From Burkholderia dolosa (GTDB taxonomy: Bacteria; Pseudomonadota; Gammaproteobacteria; Burkholderiales; Burkholderiaceae): DNA of 64,000 nucleotides. The notes under the pieces are model-generated. The model had not been told where the DNA came from, did no database searches, and worked only from the letters and a program-made list of their open reading frames with translations. Of this stretch, positions 48,468-58,596 are shown piece by piece (position 1 is the stretch's first letter; each line of letters begins with the position of its first letter). Position numbers and translations under genes: made by a program. Location of the stretch: assembly GCF_902499135.1 (NCBI RefSeq), contig NZ_CABVPR010000010.1:45075-109074 (forward strand), written 5' to 3'.

Positions 48468-51161
48468 ATGTCCGACAACGCCTCCTCCACCGTGATCCGC
48501 CGCGCCGACTATACGCCGCCGGCCTTCCTCATCGATTCCGTCGCACTCGAATTCGATCTCGCACCGGCCCGCACGATCGTCAGGAACACGATGCGCGTGC
48601 GCCGCAATCCTGATGCCGCGCCCGCGCCGCATCTGGAGCTGATGGGCGAGGCGCTCGAATTCCTCGGCGCGCAGCTGAACGGCGCGGCGCACGATGCCGT
48701 GCGCGCGCACGAGCACGGGCTGACCGTCGAGAACGTGCCCGACGCGTTCGAACTGACGCTCGAAAGCGCGTGCGCGCCGGACCAGAACACGACGCTGTCG
48801 GGTCTCTACGTGTCGAGCGGCAACTTCTTCACGCAGTGCGAAGCCGAAGGCTTTCGCCGCATCACGTATTTCCTCGATCGTCCGGACGTGATGGCGTCGT
48901 ACATCGTCACGCTGCGCGCCGACAAGGCCGCGTATCCGGTGCTGCTGTCGAACGGCAACCTCGTCGACTCGGGCGACCTGCCCGACGGCCGCCACTTCGC
49001 GAAATGGGAAGATCCGTTCCGCAAGCCGAGCTATCTGTTCGCACTCGTCGCGGGCAAGCTCGTCGCGATCGAGGAGCGGATCACGACCGGCTCCGGCAAG
49101 GAGAAGCTGCTGCAGGTGTGGGTCGAGCCGGCCGACCTCGACAAGACGCGTCACGCGATGGATTCGCTGATCCATTCGATCCGCTGGGACGAAAAACGCT
49201 TCGGCCTCGAGCTCGATCTCGACCGCTTCATGATCGTCGCGGTCGGCGACTTCAACATGGGCGCGATGGAGAACAAGGGGCTCAACATCTTCAACACGAA
49301 GTACGTGCTCGCGAACCCCGAGACCGCGACCGACGTCGATTTCGCGAACATCGAATCGGTGGTCGGCCACGAGTATTTCCACAACTGGACCGGCAACCGC
49401 GTGACCTGCCGCGACTGGTTCCAGCTGAGCCTGAAGGAAGGGCTGACGGTGTTCCGCGATCAGGAGTTCTCGGCCGACATGGCCGCGGGCGACGATCTCG
49501 AATCGGCCGCGCGCGCGGTCAAGCGCATCGAGGACGTGCGCGTGCTGCGCCAGCTGCAGTTCGCCGAGGATGCGGGCCCGATGGCGCATCCGGTGCGTCC
49601 GGAAAGCTACGTCGAGATCAACAACTTCTACACGATGACCGTCTACGAGAAAGGCGCGGAAGTCGTGCGGATGTATCAGACGCTGTTCGGCCGCGACGGC
49701 TTCCGCAAGGGAATGGATCTGTACTTCCAGCGTCACGACGGCCATGCGGTGACCTGCGACGATTTCCGTCACGCGATGGCCGACGCGAACGGGCGCGATC
49801 TCGCGCAGTTCGAGCGCTGGTACAGCCAGGCCGGCACGCCGCGCGTGACGGTGCGCACCGCCTACGACGCAGCCGCGCGCCGCTATACGGTCACGCTCGC
49901 GCAGGGCTACGGCGATGCGTCGCCGGCCGCGCGCGAGACGCAGCAAGGGCCGCTGCTGATTCCGTTCGCGATCGGCCTGATCGGCCGCGACGGCCGCGAT
50001 CTGCCGCTGCGTCTCGACGGCGAAGCCGCCGCGGCGGGCACGACGCGCGTGCTCGAGTTCACCGACCCCGAGCAGACCTTCACGTTCGTCGACGTGCCCG
50101 AAGCACCGCTGCCGTCGCTGCTGCGCAATTTCTCGGCGCCGGTGATCGTCGAGTACGACTACAGCGACGACGATCTCGCGTTCCTGCTCGCGCACGACAG
50201 CGACGCGTTCAACCGCTGGGAAGCCGGCCAGCGCCTCGCGACGCGCGCGCTGCTGACGCTGGCCGCACGCGCCGCCGCGAACGAGCCGCTGACGCTCGGC
50301 GAGAACTTCGTCGCCGCGTTCCGCCGCGTGCTGACCGACGCGAACCTGTCGCCCGCGTTCCGCGAACTCGCGCTGACGCTGCCGTCCGAAACCTATCTCG
50401 CCGACCAGATGGCCGAAGCCGATCCGGCCGCCGTCCATCGCGCGCGCCAGTTCGTGCGCCGTCAGCTCGCGACCGCGCTGCGCGCCGACTGGGTCGCCGC
50501 GTACGAGCAGCACCAGACGCCGGGCGCATACGAGCCGACGCCCGAAGCGTCCGGCCGCCGCGCGCTGAAGAACCTCGCGCTCGCATATCTCGCGGAGCTC
50601 GAGGATCCGGCCGATGCCGTGCGGCTTGCCACCGCGCAATACGACGCGGCGAACAACATGACCGATCGCGCAGCCGCGCTCGGCGCGCTGCTGTCGGCTG
50701 CGGCGTCCGGTGCAACCGGGTCGGCGGAGCGCGCACTCGACGATTTCTACCGTCGCTTCGAGAAGGAGGCGCTCGTGATCGACAAGTGGTTCGCGATGCA
50801 GGCGACGCAACGCGGCACGGCCGCGCAACCGACGCTCGCGAAGGTGCGCAAGCTGATGGCGCACCCGGCGTTCAACCTGAAGAATCCGAATCGCGCGCGC
50901 TCGCTGATCTTCAGCTTCTGCGCGGCGAACCCCGCGCAATTCCACGCGGCCGACGGTTCCGGCTACGCGTTCTGGGCCGAACAGGTGCTCGCGCTCGACG
51001 CGATCAATCCGCAGGTCGCCGCGCGGCTCGCGCGTTCGCTGGAGCTGTGGCGGCGCTTCACGCCCGCGCTGCGCGACAAGATGCGCAGCGCGCTCGAACA
51101 GGTCGCCGCGGGGGCGAAATCGCGCGACGTGCGCGAGATCGTCGAGAAAGCGCTCGCGTAA
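48468..51161 (+). CDS. pepN: Aminopeptidase N
   Basis: An 897-residue M1 zinc aminopeptidase. The exopeptidase motif GAMENKG is at about residue 266, and zinc ligands [11 protein letters not shown] with the downstream Glu in [13 protein letters not shown] follow. The C-terminal half is the helical DUF3458 domain (Ig-like plus superhelix). The ATG at 48468 gives [18 protein letters not shown]. Length matches E. coli PepN (870). A terminator follows about 45 bases later. Confidence 0.95.
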   Translation: MSDNASSTVIRRADYTPPAFLIDSVALEFDLAPARTIVRNTMRVRRNPDAAPAPHLELMGEALEFLGAQLNGAAHDAVRAHEHGLTVENVPDAFELTLESACAPDQNTTLSGLYVSSGNFFTQCEAEGFRRITYFLDRPDVMASYIVTLRADKAAYPVLLSNGNLVDSGDLPDGRHFAKWEDPFRKPSYLFALVAGKLVAIEERITTGSGKEKLLQVWVEPADLDKTRHAMDSLIHSIRWDEKRFGLELDLDRFMIVAVGDFNMGAMENKGLNIFNTKYVLANPETATDVDFANIESVVGHEYFHNWTGNRVTCRDWFQLSLKEGLTVFRDQEFSADMAAGDDLESAARAVKRIEDVRVLRQLQFAEDAGPMAHPVRPESYVEINNFYTMTVYEKGAEVVRMYQTLFGRDGFRKGMDLYFQRHDGHAVTCDDFRHAMADANGRDLAQFERWYSQAGTPRVTVRTAYDAAARRYTVTLAQGYGDASPAARETQQGPLLIPFAIGLIGRDGRDLPLRLDGEAAAAGTTRVLEFTDPEQTFTFVDVPEAPLPSLLRNFSAPVIVEYDYSDDDLAFLLAHDSDAFNRWEAGQRLATRALLTLAARAAANEPLTLGENFVAAFRRVLTDANLSPAFRELALTLPSETYLADQMAEADPAAVHRARQFVRRQLATALRADWVAAYEQHQTPGAYEPTPEASGRRALKNLALAYLAELEDPADAVRLATAQYDAANNMTDRAAALGALLSAAASGATGSAERALDDFYRRFEKEALVIDKWFAMQATQRGTAAQPTLAKVRKLMAHPAFNLKNPNRARSLIFSFCAANPAQFHAADGSGYAFWAEQVLALDAINPQVAARLARSLELWRRFTPALRDKMRSALEQVAAGAKSRDVREIVEKALA

Positions 51162-51205
51162 CGCGCGCCGCGCGCGCGGGCCGCATCGCGCGCTCGCGTG
51201 TCTCG

Positions 51206-51238
51206 GCCGGCGCCGCTCGCTGCGGCGCCGGCTTTTTT
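51206..51238 (+). terminator. Intrinsic terminator after pepN
   Basis: GCCGGCGCCGC-TCGC-GCGGCGCCGGC followed by TTTTTT. Confidence 0.9.
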
Positions 51239-51373
51239 ATTGTCGAAACGAGAGCGAACGTCCGGCGCGCGCCGAAGCGCGACGCGAGCTGCACCGTACG
51301 CGCGGCAGCGCGCGTCCGCTGCGCGGGCTGGCGAAGACCGTCCCCGCCCCACGCCGCCCGGCGTTGTAACCGG

Positions 51374-51408
51374 ACGAAAAAAGCCCGCGGCCCGACAGGC
51401 GCGGCGGG
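51374..51408 (-). terminator. Possible minus-strand terminator upstream of fbp
   Basis: Read on the minus strand, CCCGC...GCGGG with a T6 run follows. No minus-strand gene lies upstream within 1 kb, so it may stop antisense RNA, or be accidental. Confidence 0.3.
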
Positions 51409-51454
51409 TAAAATTGCGGCAATTCAAGGATTCTTTGGCCTTTCGGAGTCTGTC

Positions 51455-52468
<1,014 letters not shown>

Positions 52469-52636
52469 TTTGCGCCGCAACACTGGACGCACGTACGCGA
52501 CGCAAGTACAATCGCGCCTCGCGATGTGGCCCTAACGGACCGCATCGCAATGAAGTGAAGGGAAAGCGGGAAATCCGCCGGATCGACGGGTTCGCGAAGC
52601 AGCAGCAACGAGCTGAAAAAATTTTCGCAAAACCTA

Positions 52637-52666
52637 TTGCCAAGGCTTCGGATTTCACCCTATAAT
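52637..52666 (+). promoter_or_regulatory. Promoter of tRNA-Thr
   Basis: TTGCCA (52637-52642), 18-base spacer, TATAAT (52661-52666), directly in front of the tRNA. A near-consensus promoter. Confidence 0.75.
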
Positions 52667-52680
52667 TTCATTTCTCTGCT

Positions 52681-52756
52681 GCCGGTGTAGCTCAGTTGGT
52701 AGAGCAGCGCATTCGTAATGCGAAGGTCGTAGGTTCGACTCCTATCTCCGGCACCA
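52681..52756 (+). tRNA. tRNA-Thr (anticodon CGT)
   Basis: 76-base cloverleaf with encoded CCA. D arm AGCTCAGTTGGTAGAG, anticodon loop TTCGTAA (CGT, reads ACG), T arm GTAGGTTCGACTCCTAT, acceptor ending CTCCGGC-ACCA. The acceptor stem carries one U-U mismatch at position 6-67, an oddity worth noting. Confidence 0.95.
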
Positions 52757-53091
52757 AGACATAAAGGGCTGACAAGCGATGCTTGTCAGCCCTTTTTCAT
52801 TTCCGACGCCGAAAGCACGGCCTCGCGTCTGCCCTCTCCTGCTCCCGCATCGTTTCGTTCAAACCGATCCGGCTGCCCGCTGCTGCCGCAGTGCAAGCCG
52901 CGCCGCCGCTCTACGCAGACGAATCCGCTGGAAAATCGGGGCGCGGCTGCATAACATTACTTAACGATCCTGACCCGCCTATCGCGTTACATTGCGTGGG
53001 GACTGCGGCAGGTCGCCATGCCGTATTCGTCCTGTTCGCGGCAAGACAGCCGACGTCCGGTCAATCGACTCAACACAAGGAGAGGACCACC
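52757..53091. other. Gap between tRNA-Thr and the YeaQ-type gene
   Basis: About 335 bases without a gene; apart from the terminator below I see only weak frames. The stretch probably carries the promoter of the membrane-protein gene. Confidence 0.5.
52763..52798 (+). terminator. Intrinsic terminator after tRNA-Thr
   Basis: AAAGGGCTGACAAGC-GAT-GCTTGTCAGCCCTTTTTC, a strong 15-bp stem with T tail. Confidence 0.9.
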
Positions 53092-53346
53092 ATGACTCAT
53101 GGCTTGATTATGTGGCTCATCATCGGCGCGATCGCCGGCTGGCTGGCCGGCCTGCTCGTCAAGGGCGGCGGATTCGGGCTGATCGTCGACATCATCGTCG
53201 GGATCGTCGGCGCGGTGATCGGCGGCTGGCTCGCCGCGCGGCTCGGCATCCACATCGGCAGCGGCTTCATCAGCTCGGTGATCGTCGCGGTCATCGGCGC
53301 GGTGATCCTGCTATTCGTGATCCGGCTATTCAGACGAGCGGCCTGA
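53092..53346 (+). CDS. GlsB/YeaQ/YmgE-family small membrane protein
   Basis: An 84-residue integral membrane protein formerly called transglycosylase-associated. It has three hydrophobic, Gly-rich helices (WLIIGAIAGWLAGLLVKGG, IVDIIVGIVGAVIGGWLA, VIVAVIGAVILLFVIRLF). AAGGAG-type ribosome site precedes the ATG by 10 bases. Members are often stress-induced; biochemical function is not established. The convergent thioredoxin-like gene ends 78 bases later. Confidence 0.88.
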   Translation: MTHGLIMWLIIGAIAGWLAGLLVKGGGFGLIVDIIVGIVGAVIGGWLAARLGIHIGSGFISSVIVAVIGAVILLFVIRLFRRAA

Positions 53347-53423
53347 CGATCTTTCGCACGCGCGTTCGCGCGCGTTTTCGCATCCCGCCGGCGCGCGGCC
53401 CGTCCCGCGCGCCGGCGTTCGTT

Positions 53424-53909
53424 TCAGCGGCGCTTCGCGCGCGTCAACCATCCGTCGAGCACGTCGTTCGTCAGCAATCCGCTGCGCGCTTCCCGCGTAC
53501 CGTCGCGATCGATCCATACGGTCCGCGGCAACTCCCCTCTCCATCCCGCATCGAGCGCCGCTCGCAGCCGCTCGGGCATCGGCTCCGCGTTCGCGTACTG
53601 CGCGATCTGCGGCGGCAGGTTCATCTGCGCGAGCGCCTGCGAGATTGCTGCACCGTTGTCGTCGTATGCGTCCATCGCGACCATCGCGACGCGGACGTCC
53701 GGATGACGGCGCTGCCATGCGACGAGATGCGCGGCGTTCTCGCGGCAATAGCCGCAATCGAGCGACCAGATCTCGACCGCGAGCGGCCGCTCGCGTGCCG
53801 ACGCATACAGCGGCGCGACATCGGCCGCGCGCAGCGGCTGCAGTTCGCCGCCGGCGCACGCGGGCAGCGCCGCGAGCGCGACGGCGATCGATACGATCAG
53901 CCTTTTCAT
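53424..53909 (-). CDS. Thioredoxin-like periplasmic protein
   Basis: A 161-residue protein with a signal sequence (MKRLIVSIAVALAALPACAGG) and a thioredoxin-fold motif VEIWSLDCGYCRENAA; the CGYC active site is at residues 52-55. It looks like a TlpA/ResA-type exported thiol oxidoreductase or a metal-handling thioredoxin. It starts within the stop of the BNR protein gene (ATGA overlap), last of the DUF2946-TonB-BNR operon, so a role in handling copper or in maturation of the receptor system is likely. Confidence 0.85.
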   Translation of the reverse strand: MKRLIVSIAVALAALPACAGGELQPLRAADVAPLYASARERPLAVEIWSLDCGYCRENAAHLVAWQRRHPDVRVAMVAMDAYDDNGAAISQALAQMNLPPQIAQYANAEPMPERLRAALDAGWRGELPRTVWIDRDGTREARSGLLTNDVLDGWLTRAKRR

Positions 53910-55165
53910 CGCGTATCCTCCACCGCGATCAGTCGATAGCCGTCGTTACGCGTGCGCCACGACAGGTAGATGCGCCCCGCATCGTCGAGCAGCTGCGGGT
54001 TGTCGCTCGCGCCGGACGTCGACGCGATCATGCGCGGCGCCGACCAGTGTTCGCCGCGATCGTCCGACCGGCGCAGTTCGATCCGCATCGTGTCGCCGTC
54101 GAACGCTTTCCACGCGAGCCATACGACGTCGCCGCGCGCGACGAGCGCCGCATGCGACGCCTGCTCGGCCGGCGCGGCGGGATTCGCGCCGAACGCCCAC
54201 GGCGTGCCGCGCGGCCGACCGTCGGCGCCGATGCGCGAATAGAACACGTCGGCATGCCCGTCCACGACGCCGAACCATGCGAGATGGCGCGTACCGTCCG
54301 GCGTGATGGCCAGCGCCGGCCCGTGCTCGGGACACGCTTCGACATGCCAGTTCGAGAACGTCGCCCGCACCGGCACGACGGGCTCCGACGCCGACACGGG
54401 CAGCACCGCGAGTGCATGATCGCGGATCTGCCCCGGAAACACGTTGCGCCATGCGGCCTGGATGCGCGCCGCGGGATCGATCGCCATCGCGATCCGGCAG
54501 CATTCGCACGTATGGTCCGTCACCTTGCGCTCGGGTTCGAACGACGCACCGCCGTCGCGCGACACCGCGTAATAGACAGCCGCCCCTTCGTACGCGCGCC
54601 CGGCCGCCTGCGCGGCAATGAGATCGCGCTTGTCGATCCACGCGATCACGATGTTGCCGGCCGGATCGACGGCCATCATGTCGAAGCGGTGCGTGATCGC
54701 CTGCCGGTCGCGATGCACGGTGACGGGCACGCTCCACGTCGCGCCGCCGTCGAGCGAACGCGAGAAGCGCACCATCCCCGTGTACGGCGCATCGAGCGGC
54801 ATCGACCACGACACATACACCGCGCGCCCGTCGGGACTCGTCGCGATCTTCGGGCGGTTCTCCGCGCTCGTGTAGATCGGCTCGGGCATCGCGTTGACGG
54901 TGACCGGCGCGGACAGCGTACGGCCCGCGTCGTCGGAATGCGCGACGACGACGTGCATGCCTTCGACCCACGCGACCCACAGCCGATGGTGAACGTCGAA
55001 AGCGGCGCCCGTCGCGAGCGGCTGCTTCTGCTGAGCCGACGCCGGCTGCATGCTCATGTGCGCGGCATGCGGGTCGGCGGCCTTCGGCGCATCGTGCGCG
55101 CCGGCGGGCGACAGCGCCGCGAGCCACAGCGCGCAGCCTGCCGCGAACGATTTCACAGCGACCAT
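53906..55165 (-). CDS. BNR-repeat exported protein with CECC motif
   Basis: A 419-residue exported protein (signal peptide MVAVKSFAAGCALWLAALSPAGA). It has at least four Asp-box/BNR repeats (SDDAGRTLS, SLDGGATWS, SRDGGASFE, SDDRGEHWS), giving a sialidase-like beta-propeller. After the signal there is a His/Met-rich segment (DPHAAHMSMQ), and residues 220-223 read CECC, absent from true sialidases; a metal-binding role is inferred. Its start overlaps the TonB receptor stop by 13 bases and its stop overlaps the next start, so translation is coupled. No catalytic sialidase residues were verified. Confidence 0.8.
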   Translation of the reverse strand: MVAVKSFAAGCALWLAALSPAGAHDAPKAADPHAAHMSMQPASAQQKQPLATGAAFDVHHRLWVAWVEGMHVVVAHSDDAGRTLSAPVTVNAMPEPIYTSAENRPKIATSPDGRAVYVSWSMPLDAPYTGMVRFSRSLDGGATWSVPVTVHRDRQAITHRFDMMAVDPAGNIVIAWIDKRDLIAAQAAGRAYEGAAVYYAVSRDGGASFEPERKVTDHTCECCRIAMAIDPAARIQAAWRNVFPGQIRDHALAVLPVSASEPVVPVRATFSNWHVEACPEHGPALAITPDGTRHLAWFGVVDGHADVFYSRIGADGRPRGTPWAFGANPAAPAEQASHAALVARGDVVWLAWKAFDGDTMRIELRRSDDRGEHWSAPRMIASTSGASDNPQLLDDAGRIYLSWRTRNDGYRLIAVEDTR

Positions 55166-57510
55166 TTCAATTCTCCATAGAAGGTGCGGCCGGGATACGG
55201 ATGGAATACGTAGTAGCGACGGTCGGTCAGGTTGTCGATGCCGACCGACGCGCTCCAGTGGCGATCGAACCGGTAGCGCACCTTCACGTCGACGACGGTA
55301 AACGAGCTCGTGCCGCCATAGACGTCCGGATTCACGTCGCTGTTGTCGAGCGTGTTGAACTGGCGGCCCGAATAGCGGACGCCGACGCTTGCGAGCCAGT
55401 GTTCGTCGAAGCGGTACGACGCGAGCAGGTTCGCGCGCAGGCGCGGGATGCGCGGAAAGCGCGAACCGACGTAGGCGGGATTCGCGGCATCGGCAAGAAT
55501 CCGCGCGTTGCTGGCCGATACGTTCGCGTCGATGTCGAGGCCGCTGAGTCCGACGTTCTCTCCGCTGAATGCGAGCTCGACACCGCGCACCCGCACACGA
55601 TCGACGTTCGACACGTTGGTCACCGTCGATGCGCCGGACACGGTCGTCTGGCTGTAGATCGAATCGCGCAGATCGCTCTGGAACACGCTCGCGCGCACGA
55701 CGCCGACGCCCACGTCGCGCTCTGCCGTGAAATCCCAGTCGATCGCCTTCTCCGGCCGCAGGTTCGGATTGTTGTTGACGATCGCGTTGTTCGAGATCGT
55801 GCCCTGGAACAGCTCGCCGACTGTCGGAAAACGCGTGCCGGTCGCGAACGACAGCCGGAAGCGCCACACGTCCGTCGCGTCCCACTGCAGCGCGAGTTTC
55901 GGCGACAGCGCGTTCGCGCTGCGGTCCGCGTAGCCGAGCGTGCCGGCCGCATTGCCGAGCGCGCCGCCGTACGCGTCCCAGCGCTCGTAGCGCAGCCCGA
56001 GCGTCGCGAGCCAGCCGGGCGCGAAACGCCACGCGTCCTGTGCGAACAGCGCCTGCGTGCGCGTGTCGCCGCGATAGACGCTTGCCAGCGACGTCGTGGG
56101 GCCGGCCAGCCAGTCGGCCGTGTTGTACGTGACGTTGCGCAGAAAATAGTTGTCGTAGTGATAGCCGAACGTGAATTTGTGCCCGCCGGCTTCCGGTGCA
56201 TCCGCCTTCAGGTCGAGCGTGCGCCAGCCGGTGCCGTCGCCCTGGAACAGCGTGCCCGCGCCGCCCTGCACCGTGGACGCCGCGCGCAGCACGTCGCGCG
56301 ACACGTCGTATGCGGACACGACGCCGGACAGCCGCCAGCCCGAATCGAGCCGCCCGTTCAGGCCGAGCGCATACAGCCAGTTCTCCTGGTCGCCGCGTTG
56401 CGGCGCGAACGCACTCGGTGCGACGGTGACGTTCCGGCCGCCGATCGACACGTTGCCGCCGTAGACGGGATTCCCGGCCGCGTCGCGCAAAAACGTTTCG
56501 CCGTGCTGCCGGTAGTGGTTCTCCCAATGCCCGAGCGTGAGCGTCGCATCCACGTGATCGGTGAACGCATAGCCCATCCGGATCGTCTCGTTGAGCTGCT
56601 CGGTCCGCTCGATCGACTGTGCGCCGACGATCGTGCGCGGCTTGCCGTTCGGCCCGATGTCGGTCGCCGCGCCGGTCGCCGGAACCGCCGGGCCGAGCGC
56701 CGCGTTGTAGCCGGCATTGGGGCTTGCATACTGCATCGGCTGGCCGTCGTTCTCGAGCCGGTCGAGCGACAGGGCGAACCAGAATCGGCCGACGCGGTTC
56801 GCGATCCGCGCGGTCTGATGATTGCCGCCGAAACTGTCCGCCAGCCCGTATCCGTCGCGGTAGCGCTGCGTAAAGAACTGCGTCGACAGCGACGCCTCGA
56901 GTTTCTCCGGCCGGCGCGTGGTCAGCAGCACGGTCGAGCCGATCGAGTTGCCGGGATACAGCGCGGAAAAAGGGCCGTACAGCACGTCGACGCGGGCAAT
57001 ATCGTCGGGCGCAATCAGCGACCAGCGCGGCGGATATGCATAACTCGAGCCGAGCAGGTTCGACAGCAGCACGCCGTCCGCATAGACGAGGCCGCGCGCG
57101 CTTTGCAGTTCGTTGAAGTCGCGGCCCGCGAACACGCTGTTTCGATCGCCGATGTAGCGCTTGCGCACCATCAGGTTCGGCGCGTACCTCAGCGCGTCCT
57201 CGGTCGTGACGTTGGTGTGCGCGTCGATCCGCTCGCGCGTGATCGACTCGACGACGGCCGGCGTATCGGGATCGACCGGCTGGCGTTGCGCGGTCACGGA
57301 AACGGCCGTCAGCGTATCGGCAGGCGACGATGCGGACGGAACGGCGGAAGCCGGCGCGACGGCATCGGCGGAACGTCCGGCGCGCTCGCGGGCCGGGTCG
57401 AGCTGCGCATCGTCGGACGCCGCCGCATGGGCGGCGGGCCACGCAAAAGCGGCCGCGCACGCGAGCGCAAGCCGGCCGCGCGATGGCCGCGCGGAGAATC
57501 GGAGCGACAT
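55153..57510 (-). CDS. TonB-dependent outer membrane receptor (probable copper type)
   Basis: A 785-residue receptor. Signal peptide at the N-terminus; a TonB-box-like TLTAVSVTAQ; plug domain with LRYAPNLMVRKRYIGDRNSVFAGRDFNELQS and VDVLYGPFSALYPGNSIGS; then a 22-strand barrel ending in the C-terminal GRTFYGELKWSL. It resembles OprC/BfrG-type receptors more than siderophore receptors, but no methionine-rich region is obvious. It lies 129 bases downstream of the DUF2946 frame, the place where termination is controlled in the Bordetella operon. Copper substrate is inferred from context. Confidence 0.88.
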   Translation of the reverse strand: MSLRFSARPSRGRLALACAAAFAWPAAHAAASDDAQLDPARERAGRSADAVAPASAVPSASSPADTLTAVSVTAQRQPVDPDTPAVVESITRERIDAHTNVTTEDALRYAPNLMVRKRYIGDRNSVFAGRDFNELQSARGLVYADGVLLSNLLGSSYAYPPRWSLIAPDDIARVDVLYGPFSALYPGNSIGSTVLLTTRRPEKLEASLSTQFFTQRYRDGYGLADSFGGNHQTARIANRVGRFWFALSLDRLENDGQPMQYASPNAGYNAALGPAVPATGAATDIGPNGKPRTIVGAQSIERTEQLNETIRMGYAFTDHVDATLTLGHWENHYRQHGETFLRDAAGNPVYGGNVSIGGRNVTVAPSAFAPQRGDQENWLYALGLNGRLDSGWRLSGVVSAYDVSRDVLRAASTVQGGAGTLFQGDGTGWRTLDLKADAPEAGGHKFTFGYHYDNYFLRNVTYNTADWLAGPTTSLASVYRGDTRTQALFAQDAWRFAPGWLATLGLRYERWDAYGGALGNAAGTLGYADRSANALSPKLALQWDATDVWRFRLSFATGTRFPTVGELFQGTISNNAIVNNNPNLRPEKAIDWDFTAERDVGVGVVRASVFQSDLRDSIYSQTTVSGASTVTNVSNVDRVRVRGVELAFSGENVGLSGLDIDANVSASNARILADAANPAYVGSRFPRIPRLRANLLASYRFDEHWLASVGVRYSGRQFNTLDNSDVNPDVYGGTSSFTVVDVKVRYRFDRHWSASVGIDNLTDRRYYVFHPYPGRTFYGELKWSL

Positions 57511-57639
57511 GGATGAATTCCTGAAAACGTGATCGGACGCCGCGCAACGCGAGTGGACGCGCCGCGCGTCGACGGCGCGGCACGCGGACTCGGCCGCGCG
57601 TGGTCCGCGCGCTGCATGACGCGCGCGGGACGGTATCAA
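57511..57639 (-). promoter_or_regulatory. Leader between the DUF2946 frame and the TonB receptor gene
   Basis: 129 bases of C-rich minus-strand sequence. By analogy to cruR-bfrG of Bordetella it is the stretch where Rho-dependent termination may occur. No hairpin terminator is obvious. Confidence 0.45.
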
Positions 57640-58029
57640 TCAGATCGGCGAACTTTCAGGCGGGGCGCGCGGCTGCGCGAGGCGGATGCCCTTGCGCGAG
57701 CATTCGGGAACTGCGGGAGAGGCGGCACCGTATGCGAACGCGCGTACGAAGCCGGGAATCGCGGGCGCGCTCGAGCCGAGCGCAACGTTCGCCGCGAAGC
57801 CGGGACAGTACACGCAATGCGGTACGCCGGCGTGATCGAACGACGACGTATCGTGCGCACCGCCGGCCTGCGCGAGCACGACACGATGCGCGCCCGCTGC
57901 GCTGCACAATGCCAGCGAGAATTCACCGGTGTCGCTCGACGCAAGACGCGCATAGCCGACGACAGGCGACAGTACGTTAAGTACCAGCGCCAGCCATACG
58001 AGGCCGATCCATCGCGTCGTTCGTCTCAT
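57640..58029 (-). CDS. DUF2946 protein, CruR-like copper-responsive upstream reading frame
   Basis: A 129-residue protein with an N-terminal hydrophobic segment (WIGLVWLALVLNVLSPVVG). The Cys pair C72-V-Y-C75 is in HCVYCPGF, and the C-terminus holds RAPP at residues 121-124, followed by ESSPI. In Bordetella pertussis the DUF2946 frame CruR uses exactly a CXXC and a C-terminal RAPP to sense copper while being translated and so control the downstream TonB receptor operon. Order and motifs match, so I call it the same kind of sensor. Start ATG 58029. Confidence 0.85.
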   Translation of the reverse strand: MRRTTRWIGLVWLALVLNVLSPVVGYARLASSDTGEFSLALCSAAGAHRVVLAQAGGAHDTSSFDHAGVPHCVYCPGFAANVALGSSAPAIPGFVRAFAYGAASPAVPECSRKGIRLAQPRAPPESSPI

Positions 58030-58193
58030 CGCCGTCCACAAAAAGTGCGCGCAAGTATAGCAAGCGGTCCGATCGTTGCCGATTGCTCGGGCAGCAATAG
58101 CGTGCGTCGCATCGTGCACTACCACGCATGTACCGTTAATACAACAGAGACAAAATCTAACGATTCGCTGCTGGCATAAATCTGAGCGCGAGG

Positions 58194-58208
58194 TTGATAA
58201 TCATTGAA
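58194..58208. promoter_or_regulatory. AT-rich dyad resembling a partial Fur box
   Basis: TTGATAATCATTGAA contains the GATAATCATT core of Fur sites. It is in the divergent region between the DUF2946 gene and a small plus-strand frame. Only a partial match, so speculative. Confidence 0.3.
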
Positions 58209-58226
58209 CCCGCTGGAGAAACGATC

Positions 58227-58373
58227 ATGGACGAAAGACCAACCCGCATGCCGCCGCCCGAGCAAGTGATGAGCCCGGATCCGGAACCCGTCGGCGTGGA
58301 ATTCCTCGCCGAACTGCCCGAGCACGTCCGGGCGTTCTTCGACGAGCAGCGCAAGCTGTATTCGCCGAAGTGA
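58227..58373 (+). CDS. Small acidic protein, 48 residues, unknown
   Basis: The frame reads MDERPTRMPPPEQVMSPDPE and ends with PEHVRAFFDEQRKLYSPK. A GGAGA ribosome site lies 8 bases before the ATG. No domain is recognised. Conserved-looking composition, helix-forming second half, and a good ribosome site make it plausible. It is too short to be sure. Confidence 0.45.
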   Translation: MDERPTRMPPPEQVMSPDPEPVGVEFLAELPEHVRAFFDEQRKLYSPK

Positions 58374-58596
58374 CCGTCCGTTCCGTTCTGTAACCGCCAC
58401 GTGTCGATCGTCGCCATCGTGCGGTACTCTGCTGCGTTTTCGGCGCAGATCGCGTCGCGCCCAGGCTGCAACGGCCTGACGGTGCCGGTTCAGCACGTCC
58501 GCTGATTCCCTTGTCGCGCCGTTACGCCGCGCGGCCGTCTTCGTCTATCCTTCTGATTTTTCGCGTCCGGCCCGCCCGGCTCTCCCGATCATTCCG

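Noticed and set aside
55201-57516. Plus-strand frame of about 770 codons over the TonB receptor
   Set aside because: Antisense shadow rich in Arg, His and Val; no domain.
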